A DNA stretch of 64,000 bases from Actinomadura nitritigenes (lineage in GTDB: Bacteria > Actinomycetota > Actinomycetes > Streptosporangiales > Streptosporangiaceae), in the NCBI RefSeq assembly GCF_017573545.1, contig NZ_JAGEOK010000015.1, positions 186,001 to 250,000 of the forward strand, given 5' to 3'. Below the pieces are notes generated by a model that had not been told where the DNA came from, did no database searches, and was given only the letters and a program-made list of their open reading frames with translations. The position numbers and the translations under genes are program-made. Within the stretch, counting starts at the first letter, position 1, and each line of letters starts with the position of its first letter. Below are positions 25,465 through 33,155 of this stretch, piece after piece.

Positions 25465-26759
25465 TGGCTCTTGGCCGCCTTGGTCACCTGCTGGGCGACC
25501 TGCTCGGGCGTCGCCTTACCGCCGATGAGCGCGGCGACGCTGTCGTTGACCTGCTGCCCGACGGCGGGCGGGAACGCCTGGTCGAGGTACAGCTGGAATC
25601 CGGTGGAGGCGCCGAGCGCCTCGGCGACCTGCTTGCGGCCGGGGTCGGCCAGCGCGCTCTCGGCGCCCTTCACGACCGGCATGAAGGCGCCGGAGGAGAC
25701 GAGCTCGTGCTCGTTCTCGGTGTTGACGAGGAAGGCGAGGAAGTCGACCGCCTCCTTGGGCGCGTCCTTGCCGAGGGCGTGGCCGTTGCCGCCGCCGAAG
25801 ACGTCGGTCAGGACGCCCTGCCCGCCGTCGACGGCCGGGAACGGGAACCAGCCCTCGTCGTCGCCGAGCCCCTTGCCGGAGGCGTCCTTCTCCACCGCCG
25901 GCGCCCACTGCCCCATCAGCTCCATGGCGGCCTTGCCCGCGCCGACGCTGGCCGCCTCGCCGCCGGGCGTGTCGAATCCGGCGTTCTGGAAGCCGGCCTG
26001 GAAGGGCTGCAGGTCGACGAGTTCCTTGAGATGCCGCCCGGCGCCGACGAACGCGGGCCCGGTGAAGTCGTTGGTCTTGGCGGCCTGCTGCATCGCGGTC
26101 ATGCCGCCCATGCGCATCGCGAGGTAGGCCCAGTAGTACATGCCGGGCCACTTGTCCTTGCCGCCGAGCGCGATGGGGGTGACGCCGGCGGCCTTGAGCT
26201 TGCGGACGTCGTCGAGGAACTCCGCCCAGGTCCTCGGCGGCGCCTTGATGCCGGCCTTGTCGAAGTGCCGCTTGTTGTACCAGAACCCGACCATGCCCAT
26301 GTCGTACGGCACGGCGTAGGTCTTCCCGTCGAACTGGTACGGCTTCTGCGACACCGGGGTGATGGTGTTCAGCAGGCCGGACGCGGACGAGGTCAGGTCC
26401 TTGACGAGGCCGGCGTCGATCTGCTGCTTGAGGACGCCGCCGCCCCAGGTCACGAAGATGTCGGGCACCTTCCCGGAGGCGGTGAGCGCCGTCATCTTCG
26501 ACTTGAACGCCTCGTTCTCCAGGTTGGTGAGCTTGATCTTGACGTTCGGGTGCGCGGCCTCGTACGCCTTGGCGATCTTCGGGTAGAGCGTCTTGGACGG
26601 CTCGGTGGTGGCGATGTCCATCCATTCGATCGTGACCTTGCCGTCCGAACCGGAGCCGCCGTCGCCGCAGGCGGCGAGCAGCGGCGCGGCGGTGACCGCG
26701 GCCGCCCCTGCGGAGACTGCGGTCAGGAACGAGCGGCGCGACAGGTGGGGGATGCCCAT
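25461..26759 (-). CDS. Extracellular sugar-binding lipoprotein of the xylo-oligosaccharide importer
   Basis: 432 aa from ATG 26759 with AGGAGACCAC upstream. The signal peptide has a twin-arginine (R8-R9 in SRRSFL) and a lipobox LLAAC with C31, so a Tat-exported lipoprotein is predicted. The mature domain is family 1 solute-binding (MalE/BxlE-like): VTIEWMDIATTEPS, PDIFVTWGGGVLKQQID, YDMGMVGFWYNKRHFD, TWAEFLDDVRKLKAAGVTPI. First gene of a three-gene operon with the two permeases. A strong promoter with a tandem dyad in the leader precedes it, indicating sugar-controlled expression. Confidence 0.93.
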   Translation of the reverse strand: MGIPHLSRRSFLTAVSAGAAAVTAAPLLAACGDGGSGSDGKVTIEWMDIATTEPSKTLYPKIAKAYEAAHPNVKIKLTNLENEAFKSKMTALTASGKVPDIFVTWGGGVLKQQIDAGLVKDLTSSASGLLNTITPVSQKPYQFDGKTYAVPYDMGMVGFWYNKRHFDKAGIKAPPRTWAEFLDDVRKLKAAGVTPIALGGKDKWPGMYYWAYLAMRMGGMTAMQQAAKTNDFTGPAFVGAGRHLKELVDLQPFQAGFQNAGFDTPGGEAASVGAGKAAMELMGQWAPAVEKDASGKGLGDDEGWFPFPAVDGGQGVLTDVFGGGNGHALGKDAPKEAVDFLAFLVNTENEHELVSSGAFMPVVKGAESALADPGRKQVAEALGASTGFQLYLDQAFPPAVGQQVNDSVAALIGGKATPEQVAQQVTKAAKSQ

Positions 26760-26809
26760 GGTGGTCTCCTGGATGGGGGGTGGGCGGCCGGAGCGGAGGA
26801 CGATCCGCT

Positions 26810-26831
26810 CGAAACATTTCGAAACTCTTCG
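26810..26831. promoter_or_regulatory. Tandem operator CGAA-N4-TTCG in the leader of the xylo-oligosaccharide importer operon
   Basis: Two overlapping dyads, CGAAACATTTCG (26810-26821) and CGAAACTCTTCG (26820-26831), sharing the central CG. They lie about 12-33 nt downstream of the predicted transcription start and 51 nt upstream of the first start codon. From memory the Streptomyces BxlR site is built on CGAA-TTCG half sites, so this may be the site of the LacI part of the fusion or of the ROK protein. Confidence 0.65.
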
Positions 26832-26849
26832 AGGCTCCGTTGCCGTGGA

Positions 26850-26878
26850 ACTCTAAGAACGTGTTCCCTTTCGGTCAA
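26850..26878 (-). promoter_or_regulatory. Sigma-70-like promoter of the xylo-oligosaccharide importer operon
   Basis: On the minus strand: -35 TTGACC (26873-26878), 17-nt spacer, -10 TAGAGT (26850-26855). The predicted start is near 26843, just ahead of the tandem CGAA-TTCG dyads, a good roadblock arrangement. Confidence 0.65.
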
Positions 26879-26966
26879 GGCCCTGCGGGCAGTTCGCCAC
26901 ATCCGGCACACGCTTGGCCACATCACGAGCGCCGAATGAAACCCGATCACGGGGCTAGGAGAGCGC

Positions 26967-26997
26967 GAAAGATTGCGATACTGTTCGCAATCGTTTC
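26967..26997. promoter_or_regulatory. Large palindrome just upstream of the LacI-GH3 fusion gene
   Basis: GATTGCGA (26971-26978), 6-nt spacer, TCGCAATC (26985-26992), flanked by GAAA (26967-26970) and TTTC (26994-26997). Perfect 8-bp arms, 19 nt before the GTG start and overlapping the probable promoter. The likely operator for autoregulation by the LacI domain of the fusion; differs from the CGAA-TTCG sites on the other side of the region. Confidence 0.6.
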
Positions 26998-27015
26998 CTC
27001 GGGGAGGAGAGAGGC

Positions 27016-30000
27016 GTGCCCGTGCGCACCACCGACGAGATGCCGGATCCGCCGTCCCGGCCGACCCTGGCCGTCATCGCCGCCGAGGCGGGGGTCTCCC
27101 CCGCCACGGTGTCCAAGGTCCTCAACGGCCGCACCGACGTGGCCGCCGCGACCCGCGAGCGGGTGGAGGCGCTGCTGCGCACCCACAACTACCCGGGTCC
27201 CGGCGGCGTCGCCCGGCGCACCCGCCGGTCCGGGCTGATCGACCTGGTGCTCGCCGGGCTGGACAGCCCCTGGGCGGTGGAGATCCTGCGCGGCGTCGAG
27301 GCCGAGTGCGCCGAGCAGGGCACCGGCGTCGCGGTCTCGCTCGTCCGCGAGGACGACGCGCGCCCGCCGAGCTGGCAGAACCTGCCCGCGCTGCACCACA
27401 GCGACGGCGTGATCCTCGTGACCTCCCGGATGACGCACCGCCAGCGCGCCCAGCTGGAGAAGGCGGGCGTCGGGCTGGTGCTGGTCGACCCGGTGAACCT
27501 GCCGGACACCGACATCGCCAGCGTCGGCGCCACCAACTGGGCCGGCGGCCTGGCCGCCACCGAGCACCTCATCGACCTCGGCCACCGCCGCATCGGGATG
27601 ATCGGCGGGCCCGCCGACATGCTGTGCACGCAGGCCCGCGTGGACGGCTACCGGACGGCGCTGGAGCGCGCCGGGATCGAGGTCGACAGGGACCTCGTCC
27701 GGTACGGCGACTTCCACCACCGCGGCGGCTTCGCCCGCACCCGCGAGCTGCTGGAGCTGCCGGATCCGCCGACCGCCGTCTTCGCCGGCAGCGACGAGCA
27801 GGCCATGGGCGCCTACCAGGCGGCCCGGCTCGCCGGCCTGCGCATCCCCGAGGACCTCAGCGTCGTCGGCTTCGACGACCTGCCGACCTGCGAGTGGCTG
27901 TCGCCGCCGCTGACCACCGTCCGGCAGCCGCTGGAGGAGATGGGCCGCGTCGCCGCCCGCACCCTGCTCCAGCTGCTGGACGGCCGCCCGCCGCTGACGC
28001 CGCGCGTGGAACTGGCCACCGACCTGCGCGTCCGCGGGTCCACCGCCCCGCCGCCCCCACGCCGGCGGCCCTCGGCCCCACCGTCCCCCGCGGACGAGCG
28101 GGTCGCCGGCCTGCTGGCCCGGATGACGCCGGAGGAGAAGGCCGGGCAGCTCGCCGGCTTCTGGGTGATGCCCGCCGAGCCGGGCGCGCAGGTGGCGCCG
28201 ATGGAGGACGACTTCGACGAGGACGTCCCGAGCCTGGACGAGGTGCTGCCCCGCGGCCTCGGCCAGCTCACCCGCGTGTTCGGCACCCTGCCGGTGCCGG
28301 CGGCCGAGGGCGCCGCCCGGCTCCGCGAGCTGCAGGCCCGCGTCGCCGCCGGGAACCGGTTCGGCATCGCGGCGATCGCGCACGAGGAGTGCCTCAACGG
28401 CTTCATGACGTGGGGCGCCACCGTGTTCCCCAGCCCGCCCGCCTGGGGCGCGACCTTCGACCCGGAGCTGGTGGCCGAGATGGCGTCCGCGATCGGGGCG
28501 AGCATGCGGGCGGCCGGCGTCCACCAGGGCCTCGCACCCGTCCTGGACGTCGTCCGCGACGCCCGCTGGGGCCGGACGGAGGAGTGCATCGGCGAGGACC
28601 CGTATCTCGTCGGAGTCCTCGGCACGGCCTATGTGAGCGCCCTGGAGCGATCGGGCATCGTCACGACGCTGAAGCATTTCGCCGGCTACTCGGCGTCCCG
28701 CGCGGGGCGGAACATGGCGCCGACGCCGATCGGACCGCGCGAGTTCACCGACGTGGTGCTGGAGCCGTTCGTGATGGCGCTGCGCGACGGCGGCGCCCGG
28801 GCGGTCATGCACTCCTACACCGACGTCGACGGGATGCCCGCCGCCGCCGACGAGCGCCTGCTCACGGGCCTGCTGCGCGAGGAGCTGGGCTTCACGGGCG
28901 TCGTCGTCGCCGACTACTTCGGCATCTCGTTCCTGCAGAGCCGGCACCGGGTGGCCGGGTCGCGGGCCGAGGCCGCCGTACTCGCGCTGCAGGCCGGCGT
29001 CGACATCGAGCTGCCGACCGTCCGCTGCTACGGCGCGCCGCTGATCGACCGGGTCAGGCAGGGGGAGGTGCCCGAGGAACTGCTCGACCGCGCCGCCGGC
29101 CGCGTCCTGGCCCTGAAGGCCGAACTCGGCCTGCTGGACCCGCTGCCGGCGGACGACGACCGCGCGCCGCTCGACCTCGATCCCCCCGAGCACCGGGCGC
29201 TGGCGCGGCGGCTGGCGGAGGAATCGGTCGTCCTGCTGGCGAACGACGGCGTCCTTCCGCTGCGCTCCGGCTCCGGCGTGGCGCTGACCGGCCCGCTCGC
29301 CGACGACCCCTTCGGGATGCTGGGCTGCTACACCTTCCCCAGCCACGTCGGCCGCGAGCATCCGGACCTGCGGCTCGGCGTGGACGTCCCGACGCTGGCG
29401 GACGCGCTGGCCGCCGAGCTGCCCGGAGTCCGGGTGGCCGCGACGGACGACGTGTTCGTCGCCGACGACGCCGACATCGAGAAGGCCGTCGCGGCGGCGC
29501 GGGACGCCGAGGTGTGCGTGCTCGCGCTCGGCGACCGGGCAGGGCTCTTCGGCCGGGGCACGTCCGGGGAGGGCTGCGACACCGAGACGCTCGCGCTGCC
29601 GGGACGGCAGGCCGAACTGGCCTCCGCCGTGCTGGACACCGGCACGCCCACCGTGATCGTCATGCTCAGCGGGCGCCCCTACGCGCTCGAGTCCGTCGCC
29701 GACCGGGCCGCGGCCGTCGTGCAGGCCTTCTTCCCCGGTGAGGAGGGCGGCCGGGCGGTGGCGGCGATCCTGGCGGGACGGGCCGAGCCGTCCGGGCGGA
29801 TGCCGATCAGCGTGCCGCGCCGCGCCTCCGGCCCGCCGGTCACCTACCTGCGGTCCCTGATGGACGGCGGGCACGACTGGAGCGTGGTCGACCCCGTCCC
29901 GCTCTATCCGTTCGGCTACGGCCTGACGTGGACGTCCTTCGACTACGAGGACCTGAGGACCGAGGAGCGCGCCGCCACCGACGGGACGGTCACGGTCAGC

Positions 30001-30348
30001 GCGGTCGTCCGCAACACCGGGGACCGCGCGGGCACCGAGGTCGTCCAGCTGTACCTGTCGGACCCGGTCGCGTCGGTGGTGCGGCCGGCGCGCTGGCTCG
30101 CCGGGTTCGCCCGGATCCGGCTGGAGCCGGGCGAGGCGGCCCGCGTCACGTTCGAGGTGCACGCCGACCGGACCTCGTTCACCGGCGCGGACCTGCGCCG
30201 CATCGTCGAACCGGGAGTGATCGAGGTGGCCGTCGGGGGGTCCAGCGCCGACCTGCCGCTGCGCGGCTCGTTCACGCTGGACGGCCCGGTCCGCGAGCCC
30301 GGCCCGGACCGCGTCCTGACCGTCCCGGTGAAGGTGACGCCGCTGTGA
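27016..30348 (+). CDS. Fusion of a LacI-family repressor to a GH3 beta-xylosidase/beta-glucosidase
   Basis: 1110 aa in one open frame from GTG 27016 (GGGGAGGAG upstream). Residues 17-38 are a LacI HTH (LAVIAAEAGVSPATVSKVLN); 65-340 a complete LacI sensor domain ending GFDDLPTCEWLSPPLT...LRVRGST. A Pro/Arg linker (about 344-357) leads into a complete GH3 enzyme: ERVAGLLARMTPEEKAGQL, PVLDVVRDARWGRTEE, K553 in KHFAGY, nucleophile D633 in VVVADYFGI, GH3_C with TSGEGCDTETLALPG and a fibronectin-like end. No start codon with a ribosome binding site exists at the GH3 boundary. The enzyme would cleave imported oligosaccharides in the cytoplasm; the GH43 start overlaps its stop. A sequencing indel removing a stop cannot be excluded from one read. 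Confidence 0.85.
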   Translation: MPVRTTDEMPDPPSRPTLAVIAAEAGVSPATVSKVLNGRTDVAAATRERVEALLRTHNYPGPGGVARRTRRSGLIDLVLAGLDSPWAVEILRGVEAECAEQGTGVAVSLVREDDARPPSWQNLPALHHSDGVILVTSRMTHRQRAQLEKAGVGLVLVDPVNLPDTDIASVGATNWAGGLAATEHLIDLGHRRIGMIGGPADMLCTQARVDGYRTALERAGIEVDRDLVRYGDFHHRGGFARTRELLELPDPPTAVFAGSDEQAMGAYQAARLAGLRIPEDLSVVGFDDLPTCEWLSPPLTTVRQPLEEMGRVAARTLLQLLDGRPPLTPRVELATDLRVRGSTAPPPPRRRPSAPPSPADERVAGLLARMTPEEKAGQLAGFWVMPAEPGAQVAPMEDDFDEDVPSLDEVLPRGLGQLTRVFGTLPVPAAEGAARLRELQARVAAGNRFGIAAIAHEECLNGFMTWGATVFPSPPAWGATFDPELVAEMASAIGASMRAAGVHQGLAPVLDVVRDARWGRTEECIGEDPYLVGVLGTAYVSALERSGIVTTLKHFAGYSASRAGRNMAPTPIGPREFTDVVLEPFVMALRDGGARAVMHSYTDVDGMPAAADERLLTGLLREELGFTGVVVADYFGISFLQSRHRVAGSRAEAAVLALQAGVDIELPTVRCYGAPLIDRVRQGEVPEELLDRAAGRVLALKAELGLLDPLPADDDRAPLDLDPPEHRALARRLAEESVVLLANDGVLPLRSGSGVALTGPLADDPFGMLGCYTFPSHVGREHPDLRLGVDVPTLADALAAELPGVRVAATDDVFVADDADIEKAVAAARDAEVCVLALGDRAGLFGRGTSGEGCDTETLALPGRQAELASAVLDTGTPTVIVMLSGRPYALESVADRAAAVVQAFFPGEEGGRAVAAILAGRAEPSGRMPISVPRRASGPPVTYLRSLMDGGHDWSVVDPVPLYPFGYGLTWTSFDYEDLRTEERAATDGTVTVSAVVRNTGDRAGTEVVQLYLSDPVASVVRPARWLAGFARIRLEPGEAARVTFEVHADRTSFTGADLRRIVEPGVIEVAVGGSSADLPLRGSFTLDGPVREPGPDRVLTVPVKVTPL

Positions 30349-31868
30349 GGCGCTTCCGCAACCCCGTGCTGCCGGGCTGCCACCCGGACCCGTCGATCTG
30401 CCGCGTGGGCGACGACTTCTACCTCGTGACGTCGACGTTCGAATGGTTCCCCGGCCTGCCGGTGCACCACAGCCGCGATCTGGTGCACTGGCGGCCGATC
30501 GGGCACGCCCTCGACCGGCCGGAGCAGCTGCCGCTGGACGGCGTCCCTGCGTCGGGCGGGCTGTACGCGCCCACGCTGCGGCACCACGACGGCACCTTCT
30601 ACCTGGTCTGCACCCTCGTGGACGGGCCGGAGTGGTCGGGCCATTTCGTGATGACGGCCGGCGATCCGTCCGGACCGTGGTCGGACCCGGTGCGGCTGGA
30701 GGGGGACGGCATCGACCCGTCCCTGTTCTTCGACGACGACGGCCGCGCCTGGTGCACCGGGACCCGGCCGACCGGGCGGTACGAGGGGCACACCGAGATC
30801 TGGCTGCGCGAGTTCGACCCGCGGTCGCTGTCCCTCGTCGGCGAGGAGCACGTGATCTGGGACGGTGCGCTGAAGGGCGCGATCTGGTCGGAGGGCTCCC
30901 ACCTCTACCGCATCGGCGGCCGGTACTACCTGCTGACGGCCGAGGGCGGCACCGCGATGGACCACGCGGTGATGATCGCGCGGGCCGACCGCGTCACCGG
31001 CCCCTACGAGGGGAACCCCCGCAACCCGATCCTGACCCACCGCGACCTCGGCGCCGGCCACCCGATCGTCGGGACGGGGCACGCCGATCTCGTGGAGACG
31101 CCGGACGGCGAGTGGTGGATGGTCCTGCTCGCCATGCGCCCGCACCACGGCGACCGGTGCGCCCTCGGCCGCGAGACGTTCCTCGCCCCGGTCACCTGGG
31201 AGGACGGCTGGCCGGTCGCCGGCGGCCGGGTCGAGGCGGAGTGCCCCGCGCCGTCGCTGCCGGAGCGTCCGTGGCCGGCCGTCCCGGCGTGCGACCAGTT
31301 CGACGGGCCGGAGCTCGACCCGTCGTGGACCATGCTGCGGACCCCGCGCGAGCGGTGGTGGAGCCTGACGGACCGTCCCGGCCGGCTGCGGCTGCGGCTC
31401 CGTCCGGAGGGCCTCGCCGACGCGGCCAACCCGTCCTTCGTCGGGCGGCGGCAGCGGCATCCGGAGTTCGCCGCCTTCACCGCCCTCGACTTCGCGGCCG
31501 GCGACGACGAGGAGGCCGGGCTCGCGCTCGTGCAGAACCCCGACTTCCACGTGGTGCTGGCCGTGACGGACCGGGGGCTGCGGCTGGCCAAGCGGGAGCA
31601 GGGCGTCACGACCGTCCTGGCCGAGGCGCGGGCCGTGCCGGGGATCGTCGGGCTCGGTTTCGAGGCCCACGGCCGCTGGTACCGGGCGTCCTACTCCCCG
31701 GGTCCGGGGCGATGGGCGCCGCTCGGCGACCCGATCGACGGCGACTTCCTGACCAGCCAGGTCGCCGGGGGCTTCACCGGCGTCCTCGTCGGGCTCTACG
31801 CCACCTCCAACGGCCGGTCCGGCACGAACCACGCCGACTTCGACTGGTTCGAGTACGTCCCGCTCTAG
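30345..31868 (+). CDS. Glycoside hydrolase family 43 (beta-xylosidase/alpha-L-arabinofuranosidase)
   Basis: 507 aa from GTG 30345, coupled to the GH3 fusion by a GTGA overlap. The five-bladed propeller active site is intact: general base D15 in CHPDPSI, pKa-modulating D124 in GIDPSLF and general acid E183 in IWSEGSHLY. A C-terminal beta-sandwich (about residues 320-505, e.g. FCDQFDG-type start at 315, FTALDFAAGDDEEAG) as in two-domain intracellular beta-xylosidases completes it. No signal peptide, so it works in the cytoplasm, trimming xylose or arabinose from oligosaccharides imported by the neighbouring ABC system. Its stop overlaps the convergent ROK gene stop by 4 nt (CTAG). Confidence 0.93.
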   Translation: MRRFRNPVLPGCHPDPSICRVGDDFYLVTSTFEWFPGLPVHHSRDLVHWRPIGHALDRPEQLPLDGVPASGGLYAPTLRHHDGTFYLVCTLVDGPEWSGHFVMTAGDPSGPWSDPVRLEGDGIDPSLFFDDDGRAWCTGTRPTGRYEGHTEIWLREFDPRSLSLVGEEHVIWDGALKGAIWSEGSHLYRIGGRYYLLTAEGGTAMDHAVMIARADRVTGPYEGNPRNPILTHRDLGAGHPIVGTGHADLVETPDGEWWMVLLAMRPHHGDRCALGRETFLAPVTWEDGWPVAGGRVEAECPAPSLPERPWPAVPACDQFDGPELDPSWTMLRTPRERWWSLTDRPGRLRLRLRPEGLADAANPSFVGRRQRHPEFAAFTALDFAAGDDEEAGLALVQNPDFHVVLAVTDRGLRLAKREQGVTTVLAEARAVPGIVGLGFEAHGRWYRASYSPGPGRWAPLGDPIDGDFLTSQVAGGFTGVLVGLYATSNGRSGTNHADFDWFEYVPL

Positions 31869-33067
31869 AGGAGGCGCGCGGGGTCGGCGATGACGCGCTC
31901 GATGACGAGGCCGGCGGCGCCGAGGACGGCGGCGCCCTCGGCCAGGCCGGACACCTCCACCGGCGGGACGCCGCGGCGCAGCGACCCGGTCCCGGCGGCG
32001 AGGACCCCTTCGAGCGGCGGCCGGATCCACTCGGCCAGCGGCGAGAAGACCCCGCCGAGGACGATCGCGTCCGGGTCGATGAGGTTGACGACGGAGGCGA
32101 GCGCCCCGCCGAGCGCGCGGCCCGCGCGGTCCACCGCGGCGAGCGCGGCGGCGTCGCCGCCGTTCAGCCGGTCGAGGAGCGCGTTCACCGAGCCGTCCGG
32201 CCCGGTGACCGCCCTCGCCTCCGGGATGCCGGCGGCGCGCAGCATCGCCTCCTGACCGGCGATCTGCTCCAGGCAGCCGCGCCCGCCGCACGAGCAGGGC
32301 GGGCCGGACGGGTCGGCGACCAGGTGGCCGAGCTCGCCGGCGAAGCCGTGCGCGCCGCGGAAGACCCGGCCGTCGACGACGATCCCGGCGCCGATCCCGA
32401 TCTCGCCGGAGACGTGCACGAAGTCGCCGAGCCGCGCGCCGCCCCCGAACCACAGCTCGCCGAGCGCGGCGAGGTTCGCCTCGTTGTCGTACTCGGCGGG
32501 CAGCGGCGCCGGGCCGGTCGGCACGGCGACGGGGACGTCCGCCCAGCCGAGGTTCGGGGCGTGCCGGACGACGCCGTGCTCGCGGTCGAGCAGGCCGGGC
32601 AGCGCGACGGCGGCGCCGGCGACCGCGAGGCCCTGGCCGGCGACCGCGGCGATGGCCTCCGCGGCGAGCGCCGACAGCGCGGCGAGGACGGCGGCGGGCG
32701 GCCGGCCGCGGTTGTCGGCGCTGACCACGTGCCGGTACCGGACCTGCTTGCCGAGGTCGAGGACGCAGGCGGCGAGGTAGTCGACGTTCACCTCCAGCCC
32801 GAGCCCGGCGGCGCCGTCCCCGGCGATCGACACGCCGACGCCGGGCCGGCCGCGCTCCCCCTCGTGCACGGGCGCGCCGTCGCGGACGAGACCCGCCCCC
32901 TCCAGCAGGCCGACGAGGTTGGAGACGGTGGTCTTGGTGAAGCCGGTCAGCTCGGCGAGCCGGGCCCGGGTGACGGGCTGGTGCCGGGCGATGTGCTCGA
33001 GCACGACCGCGAGGTTGCGCCCGCGCATCGTGGCGTGCCGGACGGGGGCGTTTCCGGACTTCGTCAT
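31865..33067 (-). CDS. ROK-family xylose-responsive repressor (XylR type)
   Basis: 400 aa from ATG 33067. An N-terminal winged HTH (about residues 20-75: RARLAELTGFTKTTVSNLVGLL) is joined to a ROK sugar-kinase-like domain with VSGEIGIGAGIVVDG, HGFAGELGHLV and the zinc site PCSCGGRGCLEQ. ROK repressors of this size bind xylose or related sugars. It is divergent from xylB-xylA, the usual place for XylR, and would repress them; sites in the shared 88-nt region are short. A second regulator, the LacI part of the fusion protein, exists in the same locus, so control may be layered. Confidence 0.92.
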   Translation of the reverse strand: MTKSGNAPVRHATMRGRNLAVVLEHIARHQPVTRARLAELTGFTKTTVSNLVGLLEGAGLVRDGAPVHEGERGRPGVGVSIAGDGAAGLGLEVNVDYLAACVLDLGKQVRYRHVVSADNRGRPPAAVLAALSALAAEAIAAVAGQGLAVAGAAVALPGLLDREHGVVRHAPNLGWADVPVAVPTGPAPLPAEYDNEANLAALGELWFGGGARLGDFVHVSGEIGIGAGIVVDGRVFRGAHGFAGELGHLVADPSGPPCSCGGRGCLEQIAGQEAMLRAAGIPEARAVTGPDGSVNALLDRLNGGDAAALAAVDRAGRALGGALASVVNLIDPDAIVLGGVFSPLAEWIRPPLEGVLAAGTGSLRRGVPPVEVSGLAEGAAVLGAAGLVIERVIADPARLL

Positions 33068-33135
33068 GGACCAACCCTAATTCAATCGGGTGCCTGGGCA
33101 GGGGGGATGTCATCTGCTACGTTATTTAGTCCAAA

Positions 33136-33150
33136 CTCTTTACGAAAGAG
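33136..33150. promoter_or_regulatory. Inverted repeat overlapping the xylB ribosome binding site
   Basis: CTCTTT-ACG-AAAGAG, perfect 6-bp arms around a 3-nt spacer, ending 5 nt before the xylB ATG; the right arm contains the AAAGAGG ribosome binding site. A TACGTT box (33118-33123) nearby could be the -10. The dyad may be a ROK operator or may hide the ribosome binding site in a small hairpin. Confidence 0.45.
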
Positions 33151-33155
33151 GGCGC

